Origin: Streptomyces sp. AcH 505
Lineage (GTDB): Bacteria > Actinomycetota > Actinomycetes > Streptomycetales > Streptomycetaceae
Length of the DNA: 36,497 nucleotides
Assembly: GCF_000818175.1 (NCBI RefSeq)
Contig: NZ_JTIY01000002.1
Coordinates: 374,463-410,959, forward strand
Direction of reading: 5' to 3'
Shown here in pieces: positions 1 to 7,640 of the stretch. Numbering within the stretch: the first letter of the stretch is position 1; every line of letters begins with the position of its first letter. The notes below the pieces were generated by a model that was not told the DNA's origin, searched no databases, and saw only the letters and a program-made list of their open reading frames with translations. The translations under genes were made by a program, and so were the position numbers.

Positions 1-146
1 AGCCCGCCGTCCGGTGTGCCGCCCGCCGCGGCCAGCGGTGCCTCGGGGCCGCTGCCCGCGAGACCGCGCGCCAGTTCGGCGACGGCCGCGGCGACCGGTC
101 CGCTGTGCGACACGAGCACGATGCCGACGGGCTTCTCGACGCTCAT
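1..146 (-). CDS. dhaM: DhaM, PTS-dependent dihydroxyacetone kinase phosphoryl donor subunit (N-terminal part, cut by window edge)
   Basis: DhaM passes a phosphoryl group from the PTS (HPr) to the ADP held by DhaL, which then phosphorylates DhaK-bound dihydroxyacetone in the cytoplasm. Only the first 48 or so codons are in the window. The visible start, SVEKPVGIVLVSHSGPVA, matches the first beta strand of the EIIA-mannose-like fold, and the His of VSHS is the expected phospho-accepting residue. The ATG overlaps the dhaL stop in an ATGA, so the two genes are translationally coupled as the end of a dhaK-dhaL-dhaM operon. The C-terminal part, where some DhaM proteins carry HPr and EI-like domains, lies outside the window. 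Identification rests on this short stretch plus the operon context. Confidence 0.85.
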   Translation of the reverse strand, partial: MSVEKPVGIVLVSHSGPVAAAVAELARGLAGSGPEAPLAAAGGTPDGG

Positions 147-772
147 CGGCTTTCCTCGGCGGCCGTGCCGAGCGCCGCGATCAGCAGGGCGGCGGACGTC
201 GCGCCGGGGTCTTGGTGCCCGATGCTGCGCTCCCCGAGATAGCTCGCCCTGCCCTTGTGCGCCTGCATCGGCACGGTCGCCGCGGCGCCGGCCTCCGCCG
301 CCTCGGCCGCCGCCCCGAACGACGTGCCGAGCGCGGTGACCGCCGGCTCCAGCGCGTCCAGCATCGTCTTGTCGCCGGCCTTGGCACCGCCGAGCTGGGC
401 CACGGCCGCGACACCCGCGCCGAGCGCCTCGGCCAGCGTGGCGTGGCTGACCTCGGGCTCGTCGCCGAGCGCCTTGCCCGTACGCCGCAGCAGCGTCCCG
501 TACAGCGGTCCCGAGGCGCCGCCCACGGTGGAGATCAGCTGCCGGCCCGCCAGGGTCAGTACGGCGGCGGGCGTGGCCGGCGACTCCTTCTCCAGTACGG
601 CGGTCACGGCCCGGAAGCCGCGCTGCAGGTTGCTGCCGTGGTCGGCGTCGCCGATCGCCGAGTCCAGCTCGGTCAGCCGGTCGGCCTCCCGCTCGACCGC
701 CGCCGCTGTGGCGATGAGCCAGCGGCGGAAGAAGGCGGCGTCGAGCGTCGGGTCGGGTTCCTGGTCAGGCAC
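143..772 (-). CDS. dhaL: DhaL, ADP-binding subunit of PTS-dependent dihydroxyacetone kinase
   Basis: DhaL (209 aa, the usual family length) carries the tightly bound ADP/ATP that phosphorylates dihydroxyacetone bound to DhaK. The Mg-binding Asp cluster is visible in LDSAIGDADHGSNLQRG near the N-terminus, followed by the nucleotide-binding segments GGASGPLYGTLL and GGAKAGDKTMLDAL, in family order. I chose the GTG start at 770-772 because a GAGGAG lies six bases upstream and the family's N-terminus (an acidic segment then AFFRRWL) starts there. A longer open frame upstream runs through the tandem repeat and is not conserved-looking. The stop overlaps the dhaM start by four bases. All catalytic segments appear intact. 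Confidence 0.95.
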   Translation of the reverse strand: MPDQEPDPTLDAAFFRRWLIATAAAVEREADRLTELDSAIGDADHGSNLQRGFRAVTAVLEKESPATPAAVLTLAGRQLISTVGGASGPLYGTLLRRTGKALGDEPEVSHATLAEALGAGVAAVAQLGGAKAGDKTMLDALEPAVTALGTSFGAAAEAAEAGAAATVPMQAHKGRASYLGERSIGHQDPGATSAALLIAALGTAAEESR

Positions 773-798
773 GTGATCTCCTCGAACCGTGAGTCGTT

Positions 799-857
799 CT
801 GTCCTGGGTCGGACTGTCCTGGGTCGGACTGTCTTGTGCGGACTGTCCTGTCTCGGA
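799..857. repeat. 15-bp tandem repeat, four copies, between dhaK and dhaL
   Basis: Four head-to-tail copies of CTGTCCTGGGTCGGA. Copies one (799-813) and two (814-828) are identical. The third (829-842) is one base shorter with three other changes, and the fourth (843-857) differs at two positions. The array fills most of the 92-bp gap between the dhaK stop and the dhaL start, where other dha operons are usually tight. It looks like a replication-slippage array. Whether it affects dhaL translation or mRNA processing cannot be told from sequence. Confidence 0.9.
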
Positions 858-864
858 CGGCGCT

Positions 865-1857
865 TCAGCGACCCCAGCGGAGCGCGGGGGTCTGCACCGG
901 CGCGTCCCACAGTCGCAGCAGGTCCTCGTCGACCTGGCACAGGGTCACCGAACAGCCCGCCATGTCGAGCGAGGTCACATAGTTCCCGACGAGCGTACGA
1001 GCCACCGACACGCCCCGCTCGCCCAGCACCCGCTGCACCTCGGCGTTGAATCCGTACAGCTCCAGCAGCGGGGTGCCGCCCATGCCGTTGACCAGCGCGA
1101 GTACCGGGCCCGTCGGCTTCAGGTCCTCCAGGACCGCGTTCACCGCGAAGTCCGCGATCTCGCGGGACGTCATCATGGCGCGCCGCTCACGGCCCGGCTC
1201 GCCGTGGATGCCGATGCCCAGCTCCAGCTCGCCCTGCGGCAGGTCGAACGTCGGGCTGCCCTTGGCCGGCGTGCTGACGGCGGTCAGCGCGACGCCGAAG
1301 CTGCGCGACGACTCGTTGACCTGCCGGGCGATGGCCTCGACCCGCTCCAGCGGCGCGCCCTCCTCGGCCGCGGCGCCCGCCAGCTTCTCGACGAAGAGCG
1401 TGGCGCCCGTACCGCGCCGGCCGGCCGTGAACAGGCTGTCGGTGACCGCCACGTCATCGTTGACCAGGACCTTCGCGACCTGGACGCCCTCGTCCTCGGC
1501 GAGCTCGGCCGCCATGTCGAAGTTGAGGACGTCGCCGGTGTAGTTCTTCACGATGAACAGCACGCCCGCGCCGCTGTCCACGGCCGCGGCGGCCCGCACC
1601 ATCTGGTCGGGCACGGGACTGGTGAACACCTCGCCGGGACACGCGGCGGAGAGCATCCCCGGGCCGACGAACCCGCCGTGCAGCGGCTCGTGTCCCGAGC
1701 CGCCGCCCGAGACGAGGCCGACCTTGCCGGCGACGGGCGCGTCGCGCCGTACCACCACGCGGTTCGCCACGTCCACGGCGAGGTCCGGATGCGCCGCCGC
1801 CATCCCGCGCAGCGCGTCGTCGACCACGGTTTCCGGCACGTTGATGAGCATCTTCAC
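865..1857 (-). CDS. dhaK: DhaK, dihydroxyacetone-binding subunit of PTS-dependent dihydroxyacetone kinase
   Basis: DhaK (330 aa) covalently binds dihydroxyacetone as a hemiaminal on a histidine and presents it to DhaL for phosphorylation to dihydroxyacetone phosphate. The first-domain substrate loop GGGSGHEPLHGGFVG lies near residue 50, and the second histidine motif GIGIHGEPG, which carries the covalent His in the family, lies near residue 205. The ending LLRLWDAPVQTPALRWG is typical of the family. The start is taken as GTG at 1855-1857 because AGGAGG lies five bases upstream; an ATG two codons later is possible but spaced less well. It is the first gene of dhaK-dhaL-dhaM. No glycerol kinase or glycerol dehydrogenase gene is adjacent inside the window. 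Confidence 0.96.
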   Translation of the reverse strand: MKMLINVPETVVDDALRGMAAAHPDLAVDVANRVVVRRDAPVAGKVGLVSGGGSGHEPLHGGFVGPGMLSAACPGEVFTSPVPDQMVRAAAAVDSGAGVLFIVKNYTGDVLNFDMAAELAEDEGVQVAKVLVNDDVAVTDSLFTAGRRGTGATLFVEKLAGAAAEEGAPLERVEAIARQVNESSRSFGVALTAVSTPAKGSPTFDLPQGELELGIGIHGEPGRERRAMMTSREIADFAVNAVLEDLKPTGPVLALVNGMGGTPLLELYGFNAEVQRVLGERGVSVARTLVGNYVTSLDMAGCSVTLCQVDEDLLRLWDAPVQTPALRWGR

Positions 1858-2020
1858 AGGGTCCTCCTGGGTGCGGTACCGGCCAGGCCCCGGGGACAGG
1901 CTCATGGCGGTTGACGTCGGTCTTCTCGCAGCAGTCAGTCAGCATTCAGTATCGAAGAGACACGCGTGATCGGGAAGTGACGCGCCGTGGACCCGCGATT
2001 CTGCTCGTCCGGTCCTGGAT

Positions 2021-2090
2021 GGTCCTGGCCCGGTCTCAACCGGCCTCAGTCGGTCCCAGTCGGTCCCGTCCGGTCTCAGTCGGTCTTGGC
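2021..2090. repeat. degenerate 10-bp tandem repeat at the 3' end of the SGNH hydrolase gene
   Basis: Consecutive decamers 2031-2090 read CGGTCTCAAC, CGGCCTCAGT, CGGTCCCAGT, CGGTCCCGTC, CGGTCTCAGT and CGGTCTTGGC, with a weaker GGTCCTGG(CC) unit before them. The last unit runs into the final codons and stop of the SGNH hydrolase gene. It sits about 1.2 kb from the 15-bp array between dhaK and dhaL and shares its GGTC-rich character. It gives no strong hairpin. The rest of the 1858-2030 gap holds the dhaK upstream region, with no promoter I can call with confidence. Confidence 0.8.
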
Positions 2091-3263
2091 CACGAAGGGA
2101 CCGTCGGCGCCGAACGCGAGCCGGGCGAAGTTCTCGCCGATGCGCCGCTGCCCCGCCGGGTCCGGGTGGAGCTGGTCGGGCAGGGGAAGCTCGGCGTAGT
2201 CCTCCGGGCCGTACAGGTCGTTGCCGTCGAGGTAGTGCAGATGAGGGTCGTCCGCCGACCGCTGCGCGACGATGCGGGCCAGCTCCTCGCGGATGACGCC
2301 CAGCGTCAGCTTCCCCGCCGCGCGCTCCGCCGGATCGCCGGCCGCCCTGAACCGCAGCGTGCCCTCGGAGATGTCGCTGAAGTCCGGGGCGCTGGGGCCG
2401 GGGGTGTCCTCGTGGATGGGGCAGTGGACGGGGGAGACGACCAGCAGCGGTGCGGTGGGGTGCCCCTCACGGATGGTGTCGAGGAAGCCGTGCACGGCCG
2501 GGGTGAAGGCACGCAGCCGCATCAGGTCGGCGTTGACGAGATTGATGCCGATCTTGACGCTGATCAGGTCGGCCGGGGTGTCCCGCATGGTGCGGGCGGT
2601 GAACGGGTCGAGCAGCGCGCTGCCGCCGAGCCCGAGATTGATCAGCTCCACCGCGCCGAGGGACGCGGCCAGCGCGGGCCAGGTCGTGGTCGGGCTCGCG
2701 GAGTTGGAGCCGTGGCTGATCGAACTCCCGTGGTGCAGCCACACCTTGCGGCCCCGGTCCGGGGCGGGTTCGACGGGCGCGTCGGTGCGCAGCGCGACGA
2801 GCTGGGTGGTCTCGTTGTACGGCAGCCAGATCTCGATGTCCTTGTCCCTGGCGGGCAGTTCGTCGAAGCGGAGCGTGCCGGGCGGGCCCGGTTCCAAGTT
2901 CGCCGTGCCGGTGGTCATGTCGATGTGCAGGACGTTGCCGCCGCTCACACCGGCCTGGCCGGTCAGTTCACCGTCGACGAGCAGGTCGTACACCCCGTCG
3001 GGACGCAGCGGCGCGCCCTCGTAGGACGGCTTGGTGCGCAGGGTTTCGAGTTCGACGGCGGTGGCCCGGGTACGGAACGCCAGCCGCACACCGGACGGCT
3101 GGGACTCCGCCATGGCCAGCTGTCCGTCGGAGTACTGGGCGCGCGCCCAGGCGGGCAGCCGGTGCGGCAGCACGCCCTGTGGGGTCCGCTCCAGTTCGAG
3201 TGCGCCGCGCACGATGTCCTCGGTGATGGGTGTGCTGATCCAGTCGTGCCGGGTGGTGTTCAT
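2076..3263 (-). CDS. SGNH/GDSL-family hydrolase with N-terminal jelly-roll-like domain
   Basis: This 395-aa protein has the two-part layout of actinobacterial SGNH esterases. Residues 1 to about 165 form a beta-rich carbohydrate-esterase-like domain; residues 170 to 385 form the catalytic domain. Block I reads HHGSSISHG (177-185), with Ser181 the likely nucleophile and the usual GDS Asp replaced by Ser. GLGGSA (212-217) supplies the oxyanion glycine, KIGIN near 237 the Asn block, and DQLHPDPAG near the C-terminus the Asp/His pair. No signal peptide is visible, so it should be cytoplasmic. The ATG at 3261-3263 has GGAG four bases upstream. The tightly spaced TetR gene upstream (3349) is transcribed the same way, so they may be co-expressed. 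Substrate unknown; acetyl or acyl esters of sugars are an inference. Confidence 0.85.
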   Translation of the reverse strand: MNTTRHDWISTPITEDIVRGALELERTPQGVLPHRLPAWARAQYSDGQLAMAESQPSGVRLAFRTRATAVELETLRTKPSYEGAPLRPDGVYDLLVDGELTGQAGVSGGNVLHIDMTTGTANLEPGPPGTLRFDELPARDKDIEIWLPYNETTQLVALRTDAPVEPAPDRGRKVWLHHGSSISHGSNSASPTTTWPALAASLGAVELINLGLGGSALLDPFTARTMRDTPADLISVKIGINLVNADLMRLRAFTPAVHGFLDTIREGHPTAPLLVVSPVHCPIHEDTPGPSAPDFSDISEGTLRFRAAGDPAERAAGKLTLGVIREELARIVAQRSADDPHLHYLDGNDLYGPEDYAELPLPDQLHPDPAGQRRIGENFARLAFGADGPFVAKTD

Positions 3264-3348
3264 GGGGCTCCGCCTGCTGTTCGGGATGTTCGGGTGGTCG
3301 GTTGGGCGCTGTGCTGCGTACTGCTGCTCGCTGTGCCGGCCTGACGGG

Positions 3349-3918
3349 TCAGGACCGGGGCCAGTCGCGCAGCATCGCGTCGAGGGAGTCGACGATCCAG
3401 GTCCAGCTCTCCTGGCTGTCGGGCAGGCTGTGGCTGAAACCACCGCTCATCTCCAGGCTCACGTAGCCGTGGAAGACGCTGCCGAGCAGCCGGACCGCGT
3501 GGGTCTGGTCCGGCTCCGTGAGGGCGTACCCGCGCAGGATCGCCCGCGTCATCTGGGCGTGCCGGACGCCGGCGCTCGCCGCCGCCGTCTCCGGGTCGAG
3601 CCTGAGCCGCGCCGCGTCGTAGCGGCCGGGGTGCTCCCGCGCGTAGTCGCGGTACGCGTCGGCGAAGGCGACCAGGGCGTCCTTGCCCGCGCGCCCCGCG
3701 AGGGCGGCGGAGACACGGTCGGCCAGCTCCTCCAAGGCGTACAGGGCGATCCGGATCCTGAGGTCGTCGGAGCTCTTCAGATGCGAGTACAGACTCGCGA
3801 CCTTGACGTCGTACCGCCGGGCGAGCGCCGAGACGGTCACCTGGTCGAAGCCCACCTCGTCGGCGAGCTCCGCGGCTCCCTGGGTCAGGCGTTCCGGGGT
3901 CAGTCCTGCTCGAACCAT
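3349..3918 (-). CDS. TetR-family regulator with WHG-type C-terminal domain
   Basis: This 189-aa protein has a TetR N-terminal helix-turn-helix (VTVSALARRYDVKVASLYSH, residues about 27-46), followed by an all-helical ligand domain ending in SLEMSGGFSH, typical of the WHG (TetR_C) subgroup. I prefer the ATG at 3916-3918 because GGAGG is seven bases upstream; an ATG two codons earlier sits directly against that Shine-Dalgarno. The gene diverges from the FBP/FusB-like gene, and a perfect 9+9 bp inverted repeat lies between them (3952-3976). It most likely represses itself and that gene. The ligand is unknown. The SGNH hydrolase gene lies 85 bp downstream on the same strand and may belong to the same transcript. 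Confidence 0.9.
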   Translation of the reverse strand: MVRAGLTPERLTQGAAELADEVGFDQVTVSALARRYDVKVASLYSHLKSSDDLRIRIALYALEELADRVSAALAGRAGKDALVAFADAYRDYAREHPGRYDAARLRLDPETAAASAGVRHAQMTRAILRGYALTEPDQTHAVRLLGSVFHGYVSLEMSGGFSHSLPDSQESWTWIVDSLDAMLRDWPRS

Positions 3919-3951
3919 AACCATCCCTCCTTCTGCCGAAACCCATTATGC

Positions 3952-3976
3952 ATTTGCCTAAAACCTCTAGGCAAAT
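3952..3976. promoter_or_regulatory. perfect inverted-repeat operator between TetR gene and FBP-domain gene
   Basis: ATTTGCCTA (3952-3960) and TAGGCAAAT (3968-3976) form a perfect 9-bp inverted repeat around a 7-bp spacer, an AT-richer island in this GC-rich sequence. It is the only such palindrome in the 70-bp divergent region, so it is the natural site for the adjacent TetR protein. It covers the proposed -35 and spacer of the promoter for the 3990 gene, which fits repression by promoter occlusion. Confidence 0.75.
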
Positions 3977-3982
3977 TAGCCT
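3954..3982 (+). promoter_or_regulatory. putative sigma-70-type promoter giving a leaderless mRNA for the FBP-domain gene
   Basis: TTGCCT (3954-3959) and TAGCCT (3977-3982) are separated by 17 bp and resemble -35 and -10 boxes. The expected start of transcription, seven or eight bases after the -10, falls at about 3989-3990, the A of the ATG. No Shine-Dalgarno precedes that ATG, consistent with a leaderless transcript, which is common in actinomycetes. Inference from spacing only. Confidence 0.5.
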
Positions 3983-3989
3983 GCGTATC

Positions 3990-4481
3990 ATGAGGCCGCT
4001 GACTGAGCGAGAGATCCGTACCGCGTTCGTGAACTGTTCCAAGGGCGAGGCGAAGCGTCTGTCCGTCCCCCACGACTTGGCCGAACGGCCCTGGGACGAC
4101 CTGGACTTCTTCGGCTGGCGGGACCTCCAGGTCCCCGGCCGCGCCTGCCTCGCCACGGAGCTGGACGGCCGGACCGTGGCGCTCGTGCTGCGCTGCCCGA
4201 GTCCTGCCTTCCAGCAGGGGCGGCGCAGCATGTGCTCGATCTGTCTGACCACGCACAGCGGAGGGGTCTCGCTGATGGTCGCCCCGAAGGCGGGCAAGGC
4301 AGGCCGGGAGGGCAACTCGGTGGGCGCCTACATGTGCAGCGACCTGGCCTGCCCGCTGTATCTGCGGGGGAAGAAGGACGCGGGTGTGGGCGCGCGGCTG
4401 CACGAGACGCTCACCATGGAGCAGAAGATCGAGCGGACCGTGGGGAACCTCGCGTCGTTCATCGCCAAGGTCACCGCGTGA
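3990..4481 (+). CDS. FBP-domain (FusB/FusC-like) putative EF-G-binding treble-clef zinc protein
   Basis: This 163-aa protein has the two-part plan of the FusB/FBP family: a helical N-terminal part (to about residue 45) and a C-terminal treble-clef zinc finger. The zinc ligands are visible as Cys82/Cys85 (MCSICLTTHSGG) and Cys116/Cys121 (YMCSDLACPLYLRG). Family members in firmicutes bind elongation factor G and rescue fusidic-acid-stalled ribosomes. In actinomycetes the natural role is not established, so 'ribosome or EF-G protection' is inference. I took the ATG at 3990 because the conserved MRPLTEREIRTAF begins there; fourteen more codons upstream would run through the operator. It is divergent from, and probably repressed by, the TetR/WHG gene. 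Confidence 0.85.
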   Translation: MRPLTEREIRTAFVNCSKGEAKRLSVPHDLAERPWDDLDFFGWRDLQVPGRACLATELDGRTVALVLRCPSPAFQQGRRSMCSICLTTHSGGVSLMVAPKAGKAGREGNSVGAYMCSDLACPLYLRGKKDAGVGARLHETLTMEQKIERTVGNLASFIAKVTA

Positions 4482-4514
4482 CGTAGCGGCGCGTGGCACC
4501 CGTCGGCTTCGGCC

Positions 4515-5192
4515 TCAGGCGGCCTCAGGCGCGGCCTCGACGGGGTCGCCCACCGCGCCGCCGGTGGCCGTGCGGATCGCGCCCACGATGCGCGCCGAGA
4601 CGGCCGACAGGTCCTTGAACTGGGCGAGATCGGTGCCGGCCAGCAGCATGGCGCCGATGTCCTCGTCCACCACCCGCATCGCCGCCGCGGCCGTCGCGGC
4701 GTGCAGCCGCACCTCGAGGTCGTCGGCCGGGCGGCTCAGCCGGCTCGCGAGGATGCCGGTCAGCTCGTGTTCCACCTGGTCGCAGGCCATCAGCCAGGCC
4801 GAACGGATCGCCGGCTCCGTGTCGCCGAGGGCGATCATCTTGGTGGCGAGCATTTCGTCGGCCAACTCGGCCGGGTCCACGTCGGTCGCGCGCTTCTTCA
4901 GCTCCGCGACGATGTGATCTTCGAGGGAGCTGTGCCGGGGCCAGTCGCGCATCACGTTCATGAACCACTCGACGCCCTGCGTCACGATCGGCTCGGCGCA
5001 GCTCTCCTTGTTGCGGAAGTGCCGCCAGATGGTGCGTACGGAGAGCCCCACCGCGGCCGCGATCTGCTCACCGCTGGTGTCGGCGACGCCCTGCTTCCAG
5101 AACAGGCGCGCCGCCTCCCGGGAGATTTCGAGCCGCAGCCGCAGCCGTCGCTGCTCACTCATTCCGCCTGCCGCGCGCTTGTCCGCCGCCAT
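4515..5192 (-). CDS. TetR/AcrR-family transcriptional regulator
   Basis: This 225-aa protein has an N-terminal TetR helix-turn-helix: EISREAARLFWKQGV, then SGEQIAAAVGLSVRTIWRHF (about residues 40-59), the latter half being the recognition region. A helical ligand-binding domain follows, with a C-terminal tail rich in Ala and Pro. The ATG at 5190-5192 has GGAGG five bases upstream. It lies 54 bp downstream of the LysR gene on the same strand and faces the FBP-domain gene tail to tail, with no efflux pump or enzyme adjacent to name as target. A cluster of overlapping inverted repeats 40-63 bp upstream (5232-5255) is the likely autoregulatory site. Ligand and targets unknown. Confidence 0.9.
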   Translation of the reverse strand: MAADKRAAGGMSEQRRLRLRLEISREAARLFWKQGVADTSGEQIAAAVGLSVRTIWRHFRNKESCAEPIVTQGVEWFMNVMRDWPRHSSLEDHIVAELKKRATDVDPAELADEMLATKMIALGDTEPAIRSAWLMACDQVEHELTGILASRLSRPADDLEVRLHAATAAAAMRVVDEDIGAMLLAGTDLAQFKDLSAVSARIVGAIRTATGGAVGDPVEAAPEAA

Positions 5193-5231
5193 GTCGTCCT
5201 CCGTCCAGGTGTCCGTTACCTCTTGCTCACC

Positions 5232-5255
5232 AGTGTCATCGTGTCACTAAGTGAC
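5232..5255. promoter_or_regulatory. overlapping palindromes upstream of the TetR gene at 4515-5192
   Basis: AGTGTCA-TCG-TGTCACT (5232-5248) is an inverted repeat with one mismatched pair per arm. It overlaps a perfect 13-bp palindrome GTCACT-A-AGTGAC (5243-5255). TetR proteins commonly bind sites of this size next to their own start. The second palindrome also contains the LysR stop codon (5247-5249), so the operator is embedded in the end of the neighbouring gene. Confidence 0.55.
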
Positions 5256-6149
5256 GTCCGTGGCCAGCTCCGGGAGGCGACGCAGCGCGTCCAGCACGAC
5301 ACGTACCGCGGCGCGGGGCGGCGAGCCGCGGCGCACGGCGGCCGTGATCGTACGGGTCACCGGAGTCGGAAGTTCCCTGGTGGCGACGCGATAGCGGCGG
5401 TCGACCGCCAGGCCGGGCAGCAGCGCGATCGACAGCCCGGCCTCGACGTGCTGCAACGTCATCATGTAGTTGCTGAACCGGCACACCACCCGCGGCTCGA
5501 AGCCCGACTGACGGCACAGCCGCTGGGCGAGATTGGCCATGTACGACTGCGGTACGTCGAACGCCCACGACTCGTCCGCGTACGCCGCCAGGTCGACGGC
5601 GCCGCGCCCCGCTGCCGGGTGCCCGGGAGGCACCACGAGCAGGACCGGCTCGGTGGCCAGCGGTACGAGGTCGAGGTCGGGCCCGAGCGGCAGCTCGTCG
5701 AAGTCGGTGGTCGTGATGATGACGTCCGCGTCGCCGTTGCGGAGCGCCGGCATGCTCTCGTGCGGCTCCAGTTGCAGCAACTCGATGTCGAGATGCGGGT
5801 GTTCGCGGGCCAGCCGGGTGACCGCCGGCACCGCCATGGTGTGGATCGCGCTCTGGAACGCCCCCAGCCGCACCAGCCCGGCGGGCTCGTCGCCGAAGCC
5901 GCGCAGCTCCGCCTCGACGGTGTCCATGTGGTCGAGGATCGCCCGCGCCCGCCGCGCGAGGATCAGCCCGGCGGGTGTCAGCCGCACCCGCCGCCCCGTG
6001 CGCTCCAGGAGCTGGGTACGGGTCTCGGCCTCCAGCACGGCGAGCTGCTGGGAGACGCTGGACGGGCTCAGGCTGGCCGCCTGGGCCACGGCCCGGACGG
6101 TGCCCAGTGTGTCCAGCTGGCTCAGCAGGCGCAGTCTCCAGGGATTCAT
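5247..6149 (-). CDS. dgdR: LysR-family regulator, probable DgdR-like controller of dialkylglycine decarboxylase
   Basis: This 300-aa LysR protein has its winged helix-turn-helix at residues about 1-60 (LDTLGTVRAVAQAASLSPSS, then VSQQLAVLEAE) and a periplasmic-binding-protein-like effector domain from about residue 90. It starts at the ATG at 6147-6149; a GTG directly before it is possible, and GGGGAGG lies immediately upstream of both. The gene diverges from the dgdA homologue at 6240 with about 90 bp between starts, the normal arrangement for a LysR regulator and its target. In Burkholderia cepacia, DgdR is a LysR-type repressor beside dgdA; assigning the same role here is inference from context, hence the modest confidence in the symbol. 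The last codons overlap the palindrome upstream of the neighbouring TetR gene. Confidence 0.85.
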   Translation of the reverse strand: MNPWRLRLLSQLDTLGTVRAVAQAASLSPSSVSQQLAVLEAETRTQLLERTGRRVRLTPAGLILARRARAILDHMDTVEAELRGFGDEPAGLVRLGAFQSAIHTMAVPAVTRLAREHPHLDIELLQLEPHESMPALRNGDADVIITTTDFDELPLGPDLDLVPLATEPVLLVVPPGHPAAGRGAVDLAAYADESWAFDVPQSYMANLAQRLCRQSGFEPRVVCRFSNYMMTLQHVEAGLSIALLPGLAVDRRYRVATRELPTPVTRTITAAVRRGSPPRAAVRVVLDALRRLPELATDVT

Positions 6150-6200
6150 CACCTCCCCAGTGTTGTGCGGTTATGCCGAACAGGAAAGCCGGAATCGTGA

Positions 6201-7574
<1,374 letters not shown>

Positions 7575-7586
7575 GCCACGGCTGAG

Positions 7587-7613
7587 GGGCGGGGCCTCGG
7601 TGCGGTCCCGCCC
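7587..7613. terminator. GC hairpin between convergent dgdA and GH30 genes
   Basis: GGGCGGG (7587-7593) and CCCGCCC (7607-7613) form a perfect 7-bp stem with a 13-base loop, 12 bp after the dgdA stop and 27 bp before the stop of the convergent GH30 gene. There is no T-tract, as is usual for streptomycete terminators. It could serve both genes. Confidence 0.55.
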
Positions 7614-7640
7614 GCTCAACTGGCCTTGGCCGGTGGGTGG

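Noticed and set aside
799-857. Repeat array considered as a CRISPR
   Set aside because: Units are 15 bp and directly adjoining with no spacers, and no cas genes are present.
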